Source: Siderastrea radians (taxonomy: Eukaryota > Cnidaria > Anthozoa > Scleractinia > Rhizangiidae). Taken from it: a stretch of DNA of 64,000 nucleotides. Location of the stretch: contig OZ024894.1 in NCBI GenBank assembly GCA_964017195.1, positions 2,683,847 through 2,747,846 of the forward strand. The letters are read 5' to 3'. A model generated the notes under the pieces. That model saw nothing but the letters and a program-made list of their open reading frames with translations, made no database searches and was not told the origin of the DNA. Both the position numbers and the translations under genes were made by a program. This document shows, one piece after another, positions 43,975 through 56,138 of the stretch (positions within the stretch are counted from its first letter, which is position 1; each line of letters starts with the position of its first letter).

Positions 43975-44245
43975 TGCTCATTAGACACACATTGACTCCA
44001 CAGACTCAAAACTTAGAACCATCTTGTACAGCATAATAAACAGTACCACAGCAAAGTACTGCTCGGTAGCTTTCATTTCAATGGTCACACATTAGGATTT
44101 CATCCACAGACTCAGAACTTAAAACCACCTTTTATAGCATAATAAACAGTACCATGGGAACTTACTGCTCAGTAGCTTTCATATGAACGGTAACACCTCA
44201 GGATTTAATCAGCAGGCTCATAAGTTAGAACCACCTTTTCACTAC
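43975..44245. repeat. About 110-bp minisatellite, 2.5 copies
   Basis: Same unit as 17695-18185: CCACAGACTCAAAACTTAG, GCATAATAAACAGTACCACAG, GCAAAGTACTGCTCGGTAGC, TTTCATTTCAATGGTCACAC. Confidence 0.8.
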
Positions 44246-44403
44246 GGTTCATATTCTGTGCTCTGTGTTCATTCGATTGAACTCAGCGTTTTTAATCTCT
44301 GGAAGTAAACGAGCAGCCAGCCGTTCAAACTATCTCCGTACGATTACCATCGACCGAAAATTGTACGTCTTTCTTATTAATGTGATTTCGTTCTGTTTTA
44401 GTT

Positions 44404-44603
44404 ATTTCTTCAGTAACAATTTGGCAAAGCTGATGAAGTCCATGGACAGTGTGATAAGGTTGACTACACTGAGCACACTAAGCAGTGACTCAGCGTGCAA
44501 GCTAAACAAGGTTTTTAACTTTCTTTTTCCTTCGGTGGAGGGCCCGGCTTGGACTGAACTTTACACTACATTAAAGCAAGTTTTAGGGTCCTCCCAGGAG
44601 TAA
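44404..44603 (+). CDS. Possible terminal exon (weak)
   Basis: After TTATTTCTTCAG an open frame encodes an amphipathic Leu/Ser/Lys-rich stretch (SNNLAKLMKSMDSVIRL and onward) ending in TAA at 44601-44603. No domain, no partner exon and no nearby AATAAA were found; chance ORF is as likely. Confidence 0.15.
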
Positions 44604-45543
44604 AACTGAATTATGGAGCAATGTATGTACCTGCAAACCACGGCTGCGTTGAACAACACTGAGCAGAGAATCGTGTTGTAATGCGTCACGTTTGCCTGCT
44701 GCGGGCTGCTGGCACGTGCCGGTATGCTCTAAAACGTGAACGTGCGCGTTTCGGAAAAGAAGACGCGTGACTAATGAAGTCATTTCCTGGGGCAGGGGGT
44801 GGGAAATTTTGAAGTACCAGATCACATTTTATTGGTTCCTCTGAGATTTGCGTTTACCCCTAAGGGGTACCAAAAGAAAGCTATAACCGACATTGTTATC
44901 ATCGTCCTTGGCAATAAAGCTGTACGTTGTTACCCTTAAAGTATCGTAACTGCCGGAGACCGATGCAAAGAGTTTGTTTTGCACGTTAGACCCTGGTCAA
45001 TGATCAAATACGAGATACATTGCTCCCCTACCCCAAGCCCCATCGCTTTTAGGCAGAGTCCCCAGAACTTCAATTGTTTTATGGAGCCCCTCCCGGCTTA
45101 AATTAAGTCGAACTCAGTTTGTTTACCTGGAAGATTGTAAAATAATTTGCTTGGCTAAGTTGGTGGTTTTTGGCTTGTTAAAGACCTTATACTTACTAGG
45201 CGTCTTGCGGTTGTGGTTGCAGGTATTACAGGTATTATGGAGGTCTACAAATACAGAAGGGGAAGGAGAGAATAGTACATAATAAAGATTTTAAGTCAAA
45301 GTAGAGTAGCCATTCCTTTCATTTACGTTCATCCCCTAATTGTAAGAAAATCGTTTTGCAGGGCACAAGGACGAGTAGATTTTGCCTTAGCTTAATTGCG
45401 TTGACTTTGCGTTAAATTGAATTTGATCATATACAACCCAAGTTAATAATTACCCATATTCTTCCTTCCAATCTTCTGGACAGCGAGTATCAAAGACATC
45501 GTGCATACATGTTATACTTGAAATACCATTAAATTCACTCTCG
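44604..45543. other. Intergenic, nothing supported
   Basis: No gene, repeat or regulatory structure that I can support. Confidence 0.4.
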
Positions 45544-46068
45544 TTAACCCTATTTAGACCAAGGGCCGCGGAATCTGCCTGCACGGACTTCCGACGTTTA
45601 TGGCTATTTCAATATGCAAGCTTAAGCCACCAAATTTGGTGACGTTTTCTAAATGAATTACATGTAACAATTTGGTGTAGCAAGTCCTTGTTAATCATTA
45701 GCGTCATAACTTCCTTGTGTCAACTTTTACATTTTAAGATCTTTTTAGTGTTATATTGTTTTTGATTACTTTTGATCAATTTTGGTGCCTCTTGGAGGTT
45801 TTGGGGAAAAAAAATCGAGAAATTCCAGACAGTGGGTCCAAAAAGGGCCGCCGTTTGAGAACATGGCGCGATTCTTACGTCTTTTGACGTCATCAGCTCA
45901 TTTTTCGGACCTCAAAGGAAACGCCGTGAGAAGTACTATCAGAGCCCTCTGAATTTCGCTGTCATAGCTTTAATATTCTTGGAGTTAAAAAGAGGGGCGG
46001 GAATTCCGCCCTCCCCCTCCCCCGGTCCCAGAAGATTTTTAAAAAGGTCCGGTCTGAATAGGGTTTAA
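45544..46068. mobile_element. TTAA-flanked inverted-repeat element (piggyBac-like MITE)
   Basis: TTAA (45544-45547) then CCCTATTTAGACC. The right end GGTCTGAATAGGGT precedes TTAA (46065-46068). The 517-bp body has no transposase. The left end of a related copy starts at 63765. Confidence 0.75.
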
Positions 46069-46070
46069 CA

Positions 46071-46270
46071 ATGATTTTATTCACCCTTCCATCATTCGTT
46101 CTTTCTTTCGTTTTATTCATTCATTTTTTATTTATTTATTTTCTCTTTCTTTCATTCTTTCCTTTCATTCCTTCTTTTGTTCGTTTATTCATTCATTTAT
46201 CGATATCTTTTCTTCTTTCTCACATTCTTGTTTTTTTCCAACGTTCTTCATTTATTAATCAACTTATTTC
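46071..46270. repeat. Pyrimidine-rich low-complexity tract
   Basis: Imperfect TTCATTC / TTTCTTTC runs over about 200 bp. The Phe/Leu-rich ORF in this tract is a by-product of composition. Confidence 0.75.
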
Positions 46271-47263
46271 CTTTGAGGAGACGTGAAATGGACACGTATT
46301 GTTCTCAAACGCCGTAACTTAAGGAGCTCAGGAAATTAAATTGGACAAAACAAAATGTCAAGATAGGAAAACTTGGCTAAATGTCCATTGACCTTGTGTG
46401 TGCAATCATACATTTTAGCATTCCCATACATTTTAGCATTCCCCTTATCTCTTTCAAAAACCCATCTTTAAGAGCCTTAAATTAAGTAAACGAAAACAGG
46501 ATAAAAAAAGAATGATATATTGCATGTGTAGTCTTGGAACTGCACGTCTTAATGAAAGGTTATCAAAAATGTCGGAAACCTTCGTGGTCTAATAGCGTTT
46601 TGCAATTTAGTATCACGAATCATAATAGCTCACAGTGTTTCAGTTCCTTTGCTTATAAATGTTGCTTTTTAAAAGTAGTTCTCCTGCTTTGTAAAATCAT
46701 CGCAAACTTTTTTGGGTTGACGTTTTTCTGTTTGTAAAAATCGACGTGCTCTCAACGCCTGTTTAATAGGGGAAAGCGAAACCAGCTTATAAAATAACTG
46801 ACACCAAACACACAGACTTTAAGTCCAAGAGACGTTTAAAAATTACTACGTTCGTGTCGGATGGAACAAAAATGTTCTCCGAGCTACAGGTTTTGTCTCT
46901 GCTTTCTTTAAAAATTGCACCACAAATGTAAATAAACAAAAAACAACAAATAATAACTTATTGAATTAGAATTAGTGCGTCCACTTACGTCTCATGATTC
47001 AACAAAATATCTAAAGTTACGGTATTTGAGGCAAAAGGTCGTTTTTCTTGTAAAATGGCCAAAAAGATCAGATCCTTATTGTCACTCATTGCGTAGCGGG
47101 GGAGGGGGGGGGAGAGCGGTGCGCCATCAAGTCTCGTCAACAAGCCATCGCGTCAAGTGTTTACTGACTTTTGAGTAACCCGAAGTCTCCAAAATATCAC
47201 GTATAGTTATGTAACACAGAGGAATACCTAGGATATGGGAGTTCCAAATAGTCTTTTTTTCCT
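46271..47263. other. Intergenic, nothing supported
   Basis: Only a G-rich run at about 47099-47115 and short ORFs. Confidence 0.4.
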
Positions 47264-47699
47264 TTAACCCTTTAAGCCTTATAGTGACATTAGCGTGACA
47301 TTAAAGGAACTATGTCACGGCGTTTCATTCATTTTTCTGATCTGAAAAAATTATTTTTTTATTAAAAGAAACCTCAAAATAATAGTTTCCTAAGGTAGAA
47401 AAACACCAAAGAAGTAATAATAAACCAAAACTAAACGAGGATGGTCATGACTGAGGGAGATTAAGACGGATTACGAATGACAAACTTGAAAAAACTTGCC
47501 AGCTTTTTCAAGATGCGTTATCCGTGACATAGCTCCTTTAACTTTCAAGTGATAAGAATAAAGGAATTGATTACCAAGGACAAGATGTCTTGATATTTAG
47601 TCAAATTCTCCTAACTAGTTCCATAAGGACCCATAAGAAATGTCTGGAGCGCAGTAAGGAGAATATGTATTTTCATATCAGAGCTTATTAAAGGGTTAA
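47264..47699. mobile_element. TTAA-flanked element with a second inverted-repeat element nested inside
   Basis: Outer ends: TTAA (47264-47267) CCCTTTAAGCC and GCTTATTAAAGGG TTAA (47696-47699). Inner ends: AAAGGAACTATGTCACGG (from 47303) and CCGTGACATAGCTCCTTTA (to 47540). The outer interior continues afterwards with words shared with 11200-11345. Confidence 0.65.
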
Positions 47700-48539
47700 T
47701 TCCGTTGTCTAGCCCTGCAGGCCCCATACAATGTTGTTCACTTTTATACACCATTGTGTGCTAAGCTGATCAGAATCCGGTGATGAGAATGAAGGAGATG
47801 ATGACTAAAGATGAAATATAAGCGGTCCAGTTAGGAGAATACGCACCTTGATATTTGGGCTTAAAGTATTTTGGATTTCTCGGAGTGTCAGTCAGAATTT
47901 TTATGAGACGGCTTACACTAGTTGAGGCGTTCTTGTAGTGTAAACACCTATCTGGGGACTTTTTCAAAGTCTGACCTCTATACTCGTAATTATATCCCTA
48001 GGTTTTAATTTCATTATCTTAATCCACACTGTAATATCCTAGGTTTTAACAGATTTATTTGCTCGTCCAAAACCTTTGTAAGAGATGTTAAAGAGGACTA
48101 TAGCTGAATGTGATTTAAAACTGGATAAACATAAGAAGTATTTCTTTTTCTATAACCTCAACATTTCCCCTCTATTTATAGAAAACGTCTTTTAAATAAT
48201 ACGTTCTGATAGTCACCTAAAGGCATAAATAATAAACGAAAAATTTTTGTGCTGTGAGAAAATAGAAGTGACCAATGAGAATACATCCTTGCAGCTAAAG
48301 CAGGTGGGTGTGTCTGTACTCCGTATTCGCCATTCGTATTCGACCGACGTTCAGATAACTTCTCAGTGAAGTGGGACTGGAAACGAGAATTTTTGAAAAT
48401 GGAACGGCAAGTTTCGGTCGGACCGGACCAACCAGTCAAAGAGGACCACCTCTGGAGGAGGACACTTTTCCGGAAAATTTCCACCTGGACCGAAGCGTTC
48501 CATTTATGTTTCGACCGAAATTTGCGGAAAATTTGGCAT
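47700..48539. other. Intergenic with interspersed repeat debris
   Basis: The stretch 47750-47860 again matches the 11200-11345 family. The stretch 48370-48540 (TTTCGGTCGGACCGGACC, GGTCCTCC-type words, TTTCGACCGAAATTTGCGG) has partial inverted symmetry and is probably a decayed foldback element. Confidence 0.4.
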
Positions 48540-48660
48540 AATGGAAGGCAATCTGAGTCTTCGACGGGAATTGAACGCATGACCTTCGAGTTCCGTACAC
48601 CGATCGGATGTACTAGCCACTGAGCTAGTGAGGGAGGGTCCCGTGCCCAGCCAGGTCATA
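48540..48660 (-). repeat. tRNA-derived SINE
   Basis: Minus strand: CACTAGCTCAGTGGCTAGTA (A box), GCGTTCAATTCCCGTCG (B box), AGACTCAGATTGCC. The clearest tRNA-like head among the copies here. Confidence 0.65.
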
Positions 48661-50689
48661 TTTACTGGGGTGACACTAACATTTTTATCATTGGCGCTCT
48701 TACAAGTGAAAGGGTTAATGGATAGTCCACGTGACCTCCTATATTGGCAGATAGTTCAAGACATTAAACACTTGACTTGATAAAGAAGGAACCCCTGCTA
48801 GGTAATGGACAAGACACACCAAAGAAGAAAGAAGAGCAAGGATTTCAGCTTTCCCTGCTACGCAATGGACAAAACACACTTCACGACAGTGAAGTGATGT
48901 TGATCTCGCCATTTCATGCAGGTATAGCTATTTCCTTTTAATTCTCTTTACTTAGTCCATTTGAGTAACCCAACATTTGTTTTCAGTGAGGTCATTCAAG
49001 TTACGCAGTCGAATTCTTCTTGCGGACACCACCAAAAGTAGCTTGCAGAGACCAAAAATAATACCAAATCTGTCAGTCTGAATTGAGGGCACGTCCACAT
49101 TTAGATTAATCAGGCTAAGTTCCTTCGACGTCCGTATGAAAGAGATTCCTTAGCAAATCCCTTGGTTCAGCCCCCTTGCAGAATCAATGAATCTATTGTC
49201 CTTTGACGTGGGAGCCTGCACGCTTAAACTTTCAAGCACGATTCTTATTGAAAACATGTTTTGTAACAGTGAATCGAAAAACCAGTATGTAGCAGTGAAT
49301 CCTGTTGTACTCAGTATCGTAAAAACTATTCCGCAGTCTTGATGAACCCTGTGAGAAACTACCAAGAACTGGTGTATGATTGGCACGGTGTATTCGCTTG
49401 CGCAAAACTGCTTTTGTGAAAAGCTGCATGCGCAAGCGAACTGTTTATAGATACTTATAACTCACGGAAAAAGACAAACTATCACGGGTTACGATGATTT
49501 AGTTACTGAATTCAACTTTTCCCCTTGTCATTGATTTAAAGACGGAACTTTCCGCAAAATAAAAGGAAGATGAACTGCTCGATTATGAATCCTTTCATTT
49601 CATTCCAATTATACAGTATCCGAATTGTCGAATGTCAGAGCTCAAGTCCGTAGTTTTCCACTTTACAATTCAATCTCTCGGGATGGATATCCAGTCGACC
49701 AGACCCGCCTATGTGTCGACCCAGGTTATGGAACAGGATTTAATCATTCGCCGATCGATCTGCAAATTCATTCGGCAGTGCAAATCCCTCTGGAAATTAA
49801 AGAGATTGTTCAAGAATACAGGTTGTTTTTTTCTCGCTTCCCAGAAAGCTATTGGGTCGCATCGTTTGGGGGCCGTCTTGTGCGCGTGATTCGGTGAACA
49901 ATGTAAGTATAGACAGTAATAAGTTACACCTTCACTTGATGTACCTCTCTTGCTGAAAGCCTTGCATCGCATAATTCCAGCATTCTTTTAGAGCCAACAA
50001 CCTCCCCACAAGAGGACAACTTGGTACGTACGTTGTATTAGCTAAACACTTAATAATGACAATGTTGGAAACATTTACAAAATTAGATGGTGAGAAGGGA
50101 ATATTTTAGCAACCATTACATTGATTAGGAACACCGCGTTTTGGGTCTGTCTCATCGAACCAAACTTTCCAGTTTCCTTTGCAAGTTGTGCCCAATTCAA
50201 ATCATGTCCCGTAGTAACAACTGAAGTAAGTTACATCAAATGCGAAAAACTTGCCTTAAAACTGACAGGACCTTCGGTTTGCAGTCATGACAACGTAACT
50301 TCACTATACTTAGCTGCGTGTTGTAGCTCACGTATAACCTGATGCAAGATGCAACACTCTTGTCAATTTCGTTGCACGACCATAGTCGGTCCCCTCTACC
50401 AACTATAGTTGCACTTATAAAGCAGTCCATGTGCTGTAACAGCAAATTTTGAAATATAGGGAAACTTTTAAGTTCCATATGGATTTTCATTAGAAGCTTA
50501 GTTTCGCAGCACGCCTAAATTGCTTGGGAATCTTGCCTCCTCCATTTGTAACATAAAATGTTTTGACGAGTGCCTCTTAGCAGTCTTCCATCTCGTACAC
50601 CGCATAAAAAAAAAGTGTTCATGTTTTTCGGTGTTTTCAAACTGGTTTCTGCGCCTGCAATTCTTCGTTATATCATTCCTCGTATTTCC
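48661..50689. other. Intergenic, short ORFs only
   Basis: Two overlapping plus-strand ORFs at 49625-49897 of about 85-90 codons (one basic, one neutral) have no recognisable domain. A short palindrome TTCGCTTGCGCA ... TGCGCAAGCGAA lies at 49391-49440. Confidence 0.4.
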
Positions 50690-50932
50690 TAGACTGTGGG
50701 CAGTCTCTCTTTTGCTCTAAAGTCCGTGCCCGACAAACTCAAAAATAGTGAGCGCGATTTTCTCTCTGCTCGAATATCGCGTTCGCTATTTTTGCGTTCG
50801 TCCGCGGGCACAGATTTTAGAGCAAAAGAAAGACTGCTCGCCGCCCGTATATTGCGCCCGCTCGCGCTCCCTATTTTTGCGATCGTCCGGCATGGTTCAA
50901 GTTAGAGCAAAAGAGAGACTGCTCGCAGTCTA
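50690..50932. mobile_element. Inverted-repeat MITE (TAGACTG...GCAGTCTCTCTTTTGCTCTAA)
   Basis: The left end at 50690-50720 is inverted at 50902-50932 with few mismatches. A third internal copy of the TTAGAGCAAAAGARAGACTG arm is at about 50817-50840. The G+C content is higher than the surroundings. Confidence 0.75.
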
Positions 50933-51907
50933 CTTGTTTCCCAAAAGCACGAAGCACGAAACTATTACCAAGTCAATGACATTTGTCATGGAGGGAGTCT
51001 CTTCTGTATTAAAATCTTAAAACTGCCAAGTGTTCCTGTGGAGTGAAGGAATGCCCCGAGCTTAGCGTAATCACAAATTAAAATTATGCATTACTGAGGA
51101 GTCAAATCAGTTGGACCTCTTCAGGCCAAGTGGCAGCAAGGTAAAACAAAAATCAAAGCAAACCATCTCATTCTAGTTACAGTGCTTAATGCTGGCTACG
51201 GGAATGACCTGCAGGGCCAAGTCGATTACCTTCGCTCCAGCGCCTATTTGGGAATCTTGAGATTGTTGCTCCGTTATTGGCTTTTACGCGTAAAATATAA
51301 AGCCCGATTGTCTATTCCTGCATGAGAGATCGGATGAAATAGTTAAGTTCTTTTGATCAGTAAAATTTGCAATCGAGTTGAAACAATTCCATTTCTGCGC
51401 AAAGGGGGTAGCTCGTCATCATTGGACGCTTCATGCGAGCTCCCTCAAATCTGGTTTGATATTGATGAGCCAAATGACTACCAAGTCATATATATCGTGG
51501 AATATTGGTTGATTAAAAACCTTCCGCAAAAAGTGCATCAGATTCATGCTTCTTACCCTCTAAAGAAAAAAACACGATCCACCCATTTGTATGTCATATT
51601 AGCTCATTTCGACACTCCATGGTATACGGAACTGATATTATTTTAATTTGAATTAAACGTGTATTTATAAAGCCACTGGAGCTGCCAAGAATTGAGTTCA
51701 TCAAACTAACATAATTTACATGGACAGAAAGCGAACGACGACTGATCAAGCATGAGAACGGCCACTAGTGAAGGGGCTCCTTCCCCTGAAACTGTCAGTT
51801 TACAAATATTGCATCCACCTCAGTTGGTTTCAACTTTTGGGTTTGCAATGAAACCCCCTTTCGAAATCACTGTTTAAAAGCAAAACAATATGCTGTAATT
51901 AAGTAAT

Positions 51908-53597
51908 GTACCTTCCTCGTGAAATTCAATGTTCAATACTTAATTCCAAATTAAAATTTTAAGATTCTGCTTTCAGTTCACCAGTGAAGGTTAAAGAGTC
52001 GTCTTATCATCGAATATTTCCTTCAAAAAATGTCAGAAGCTCTGGGAGAAAATACGATAATTAACAGCTTTGTTTAATTCAGTACTATTCAGTAAACAAG
52101 GTACCGACTGTTGACTAAGCGAAACATATTCACAACAAGTTTCTAACAACTTAACTACATACAGATTTTAAATTTCGCTTTTACAGACATAAGCGAATAT
52201 CTCGACAATCATTCAAGTTTATCGCTGCTGGCCAAAAAGGGAGAAGGGAGACCCGTTTTGGATTTTCGCGAAAGCCAGCTCAGTTAAAATGTCGTTTCTT
52301 ATTTTCCAGCGTCACTGCGAAAAAGACCTCATCAAACGAGATCGTAGTATACGTCTTGGAGAGTAGTACGGCCTGGGAGCGCATCCAGTACTCACGTGCA
52401 CAGTGCGAAGCAAATGTTCGTACTTTTTTTAATAACAATATATGCCTCTGCTTATACTCAAATTAAAATGGTTTAAAATAATAATGAAAACTGCTGCAGA
52501 ATTCACCTCTAAAAAGGCTTTATTTTATGGTAATATTTGAACCTACTTCACGATAGTTGCTTTGTTAGATTGATGGGCGTTTTTTTCAGAAGCGAATGAA
52601 TGCATGTATGCAGCGTTTACAACAACCCACACTGTATGGCTCAGTATGTCTTTGCCTCGTGCAAACATATCGCTCTTTGATTATTTGTCTGTTGTTGGTG
52701 GGCCTCAAGAAATCTTGTTGAAATCGTCTCATTCCTTCGGCACTAAAACCATCAAAACGGAATGCATGATCACATTTTGAAAGAGCGTGCACTGATCGGT
52801 ATTTGCAACGTTTATCTTGGCGAAAACAATATCTTTTCCGTCCCTAAAAACATGCATGGAAGCGACAGAAGGACAGATATCAGTTACAAAGACTAGGTTT
52901 TAGAAAGCCTTTGCTGCCAAGATTTTTGAGCTCTGACAACTCTGATTTCTTCAATTGTGCATCAGACATATAACCCCTGAGGTACCCTGTAAACTACATA
53001 TTTAAGTTTTTGCAAATTGTTCTTTCCTTATATTCATCAATTCTGACCGTGTCTCACACCAACGTCACAGAACAAACTCAACAGCAGAAAAGAAGTCCCT
53101 AACAGTCCAAAAAACTAAATTACCTAATACAACAATATTCAATTTTCTCGAATTAAATTTTCAGCTTAAGAATCCGAACAGATCAACTAGTCTTAGATTC
53201 CACAAATATCCATTCAAAAGGTCTTAAACAAACAGGAAACGACATTTAAAGTGAAAATTGTCTTACTGTGTGTATTTTGCGTGACTCTTCTTCGATCTAG
53301 AAAACGAGATCCAAACAGCGGATCCTGAAATCTATCCCTAGTAAAAACTACCTCCTTGCATGTTGTTATTTGTCCCGAACAACTCAAAGGAAAGAAGTTC
53401 ACTAGTTTCAGTCTTCTTTACAGGATAGCGCACGCTTAGATTACATGCAAAAAAAAGCCAACTTATTTTCGCACGACATATATCCGAGCCAAGAAAAGAC
53501 CAGGAAAGCAGCTGGCTGTCATTGTTTACAAAACTAATGTCCCTTGGACGAGAAAAATATTTTTGCAAAGCTTGAATAGTAATACTGTTATTAAAAA
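51908..53597. repeat. Tandem duplication, copy 1 (about 1.69 kb)
   Basis: Begins GTACCTTCCTCGTGAAATTC. It matches 53598-55290 throughout, for example ATCGAATATTTCCTTCAAAA, ACAAGGTACCGACTGTTGAC, TGTATGCAGCGTTTACAACA and GAGCCAAGAAAAGACC. Scattered substitutions and small indels separate the copies. Confidence 0.85.
52750..52920 (-). pseudogene. Broken copy of the ORF at 54419-54631
   Basis: The minus-strand frame reads DICPSVASMHVFRDGKDIVF and KINVANTDQCTLF, matching copy 2 with mostly conservative changes. An in-frame stop (TAA where copy 2 has CAA) lies just upstream, and the frame ends early. Confidence 0.35.
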
Positions 53598-55290
53598 GTA
53601 CCTTCCTCATGAGATTCAGTGTTCAATTGATTTAATGCCAAAGAAAGGGAATATGTCAGAGAATAAAAATGTCAAGATTTTAGTGCTTTCAGTTTACCAG
53701 TAAAGGTGTCTTATCATCGAATATTTCCTTCAAAAAATGTTAGAAGCTCTGAGAGAAAATACGAAAATTAATAGCTTTTTTATTTCAGTACTATTCAGTA
53801 AACAAGGTACCGACTGTTGACTAAGCGAAACATATTCAGAACAATTTTTGTAACAACTTAGACATACAGACTTTGAGTTTTGCTTTTACGAACAATGAAC
53901 GTATATCTCGACAATCATTCAAGTTTATCCCTGCTGGTCAAAAAGGGATTCCCGTTTTGGATTTTTGCGAAAGCTAGCTCAGTTGAAATGTCGTTTCTTA
54001 TTTTCCAGCGTCACTTCGAAAAAGACATCATCAAATGAGTTCGTAGAACGTCTTGGAATAGTTTGGGAGCGCGTCCAGTACTCACAGTGTGAAGCAAATG
54101 TTCATATTTCTTAATAACAAGATATGCCTCTGCTCATACTCAAATTCAAATGTTTTAAAATAATAATGAAAACTGCTGCAGAATTCATCTCTAAAAAGGC
54201 TCTATTTTATGCTAATATTGGGACTCACTTTGCGATAGTTCTCTGTTACATCGAGGGTGATTTTTTTCAGAAGCGAATGCATGCATGTCTGCAGCGTTTA
54301 CAACAACCCACACTGTATGGTTCAGTATGTCTTTGCCTCGTGCAAACATATCGCTTTTTAATTATTTGTCTGCCGTCGGTGAGCCTTTAGAAATATTATT
54401 AAAATCGTCTCGGCGACATTAAGCCGGAAGACGTAACTTTTCATTCCCTTGCACTAAAGCCATGAAAACAGAATGCGTGATCACATTTTCAAAGAGCGTG
54501 CACTGGTCGGTATTTGCAACGTTTATCTTGGCCGCGAAAACTATATCTTTTCCTTCCCTAAAAACATGTATGGAGGCGACATCAGGACAGATTTCAGTTA
54601 GAAAGAGGTTTTGGAAAGTGTTTGCTGCCAAGAGTTTTGAGCTCTGACAACTCTGCGGATTTCAATTATACATCAGACATGAGGTACCCTGTTTTAACAA
54701 GTTAAAACTTCATTTTTAAGATATTACAAATTGTTCTTTCCTGATGTTCATCAATTCTGACCGTGTCTCACACCAGCGTCACTGAACAAACTGAACAGGA
54801 GAAACTGAGAAGTCCCAACAGGCCGGAAAGCTAAATTACCTACTGCAACAATGTTCAATTTTCTCGAATTAAATTTTCAGCTTAAGAATCCGCACAGATC
54901 AACTAGTCTTAGATTTCACAAATATCCATTCAAAAGGTCTTGAAACAATTCGAGAAAACAGGAAACGACATTTAAAGTGAAAATTGTCTTACTGTGTGTA
55001 TTTTGCGTGACTCTTCTTCGATCTAGAAAACGACATCCAAACAGCAATTGAAAATGTATTCTGAACTCCGTCCCTAGTAAAAACTACTTCCGCTAATGTT
55101 GTAAGGAAAGAAGTCTAATCTTCTCTACATGATAGCGCACGCTTAGATTACATGCAAAAACAAGCCAACTTACTTTCTCACGATTATTTATCCGAGCCAA
55201 GAAAAGACCGAGGAAAGCAGCTGGCGATAATTGTTTAAAGGATTTCCATTGGGCGAGAGAAATCGTTTTACAAAGCTTGCCAATATTACG
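53598..55290. repeat. Tandem duplication, copy 2
   Basis: Begins GTACCTTCCTCATGAGATTC directly after copy 1. The offset is about 1690 bp. The right boundary is judged from fading similarity near 55290. Confidence 0.8.
54419..54631 (-). CDS. Unrecognised 70-codon ORF, possible exon
   Basis: The frame contains TEICPDVASIHVFREGKDIVF and AAKINVANTDQCTLF. Compared with copy 1, changes are conservative (Asp/Glu, Met/Ile) and one indel is exactly 3 bases, which suggests past protein constraint. No family recognised and no splice partner found. Confidence 0.3.
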   Translation of the reverse strand: MAANTFQNLFLTEICPDVASIHVFREGKDIVFAAKINVANTDQCTLFENVITHSVFMALVQGNEKLRLPA

Positions 55291-55497
55291 AATCGAATCT
55301 CTCAGATTTTTTTAACCTTAGCGCACAAAACTAAATATTGCACGGCTATAAAGCAGCAAGAATTAGCAAGCAAAGTAAATAAGATGTGTACTGATTTCTA
55401 TCGCTCCCGACTATTCTACCGTTACGTAGACAACACCCACATTCAAAAGCACAATAAACGCATATTTATCTGCTATTTTTCTAGAGAATAAACAGAG

Positions 55498-55900
55498 GCA
55501 TCCAACAAGAAAATTTTAGCAAAGTACTTGAAACGTCATTTTCTGCTTTCTTAGATTGTTTCATAGCTTTTAAAGGCATATTTGTGTAAGCTAATACAGG
55601 CTGGTCTGCGTTTTTAGCTGAAACTTTAGGCCGCCGAAATTTTAGGAAAGGGAATCCTATCCGCCGAATTTCTAGTTGCTAATGGCTGCTCGAAAAGGCT
55701 AGCCGTGACCTTATTTTACACTCTAAGCGACATATTTGTCCCTCCAAAAACAATGGAATTATCAGTCCGCCATGTTACGAAAGTCTGAGGTAAAGTTTCG
55801 CCAAAGAAATCTCTAGCTTTCACTGCAATTAAATCCGAATATCTCAGGCGATTTATAGGCCTTCATGCCAAACAGATATTCCGCCGAAACGAACCAATGA
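55498..55900. repeat. Second, decayed copy of the 11793-12125 element
   Basis: Shares AGGCATCCAACAAGAAAATTT, CTTGAAACGTCATTTTCTG, TAAGCTAATACAGGCTGGTC, TTTGTCCCTCCAAAAACAA and ATATCTCAGGCGAT with the first copy, and carries about 70 bp extra in the middle. Its right terminus is eroded. Confidence 0.65.
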
Positions 55901-56013
55901 ATGTATCATCTTCATCGAATCTTCAAAAAAGATCTTTTGCGTCTCAACTGTTACAGTTTCCTTTTTAGCAGCACGAGTTGTCCTTATCCTCATGTCGTGT
56001 AATCAGCCGTCCA

Positions 56014-56138
56014 GGCCCCAGTTGTTCAAAAGTTGGATAGCGCTATCCACCGGATAAATAACGCAATTGGCTTCCCTAACACTGGAGTAGAGATTTATCC
56101 GGTGGATAGCGCTATCCAACTTTTGAACAACTGAGGCC
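56014..56138. mobile_element. Complete foldback MITE (GGCCCCAGTTGTTCAAAAG...)
   Basis: A 46-bp left arm (to CCACCGGATAAAT at 56059) is inverted almost perfectly at 56093-56138, with a short unpaired centre. The arm itself contains the palindrome GGATAGCGCTATCC. The family also occurs at 1664-1812. Confidence 0.85.

Noticed and set aside
46071..46286. 71-codon Phe/Leu-rich ORF resembling a membrane protein
   Set aside because: It is a translation of a pyrimidine-rich low-complexity tract.
49625..49897. Two overlapping plus-strand ORFs of 85-90 codons
   Set aside because: Neither frame shows a domain, start context, splice partner or paralogue in the window.
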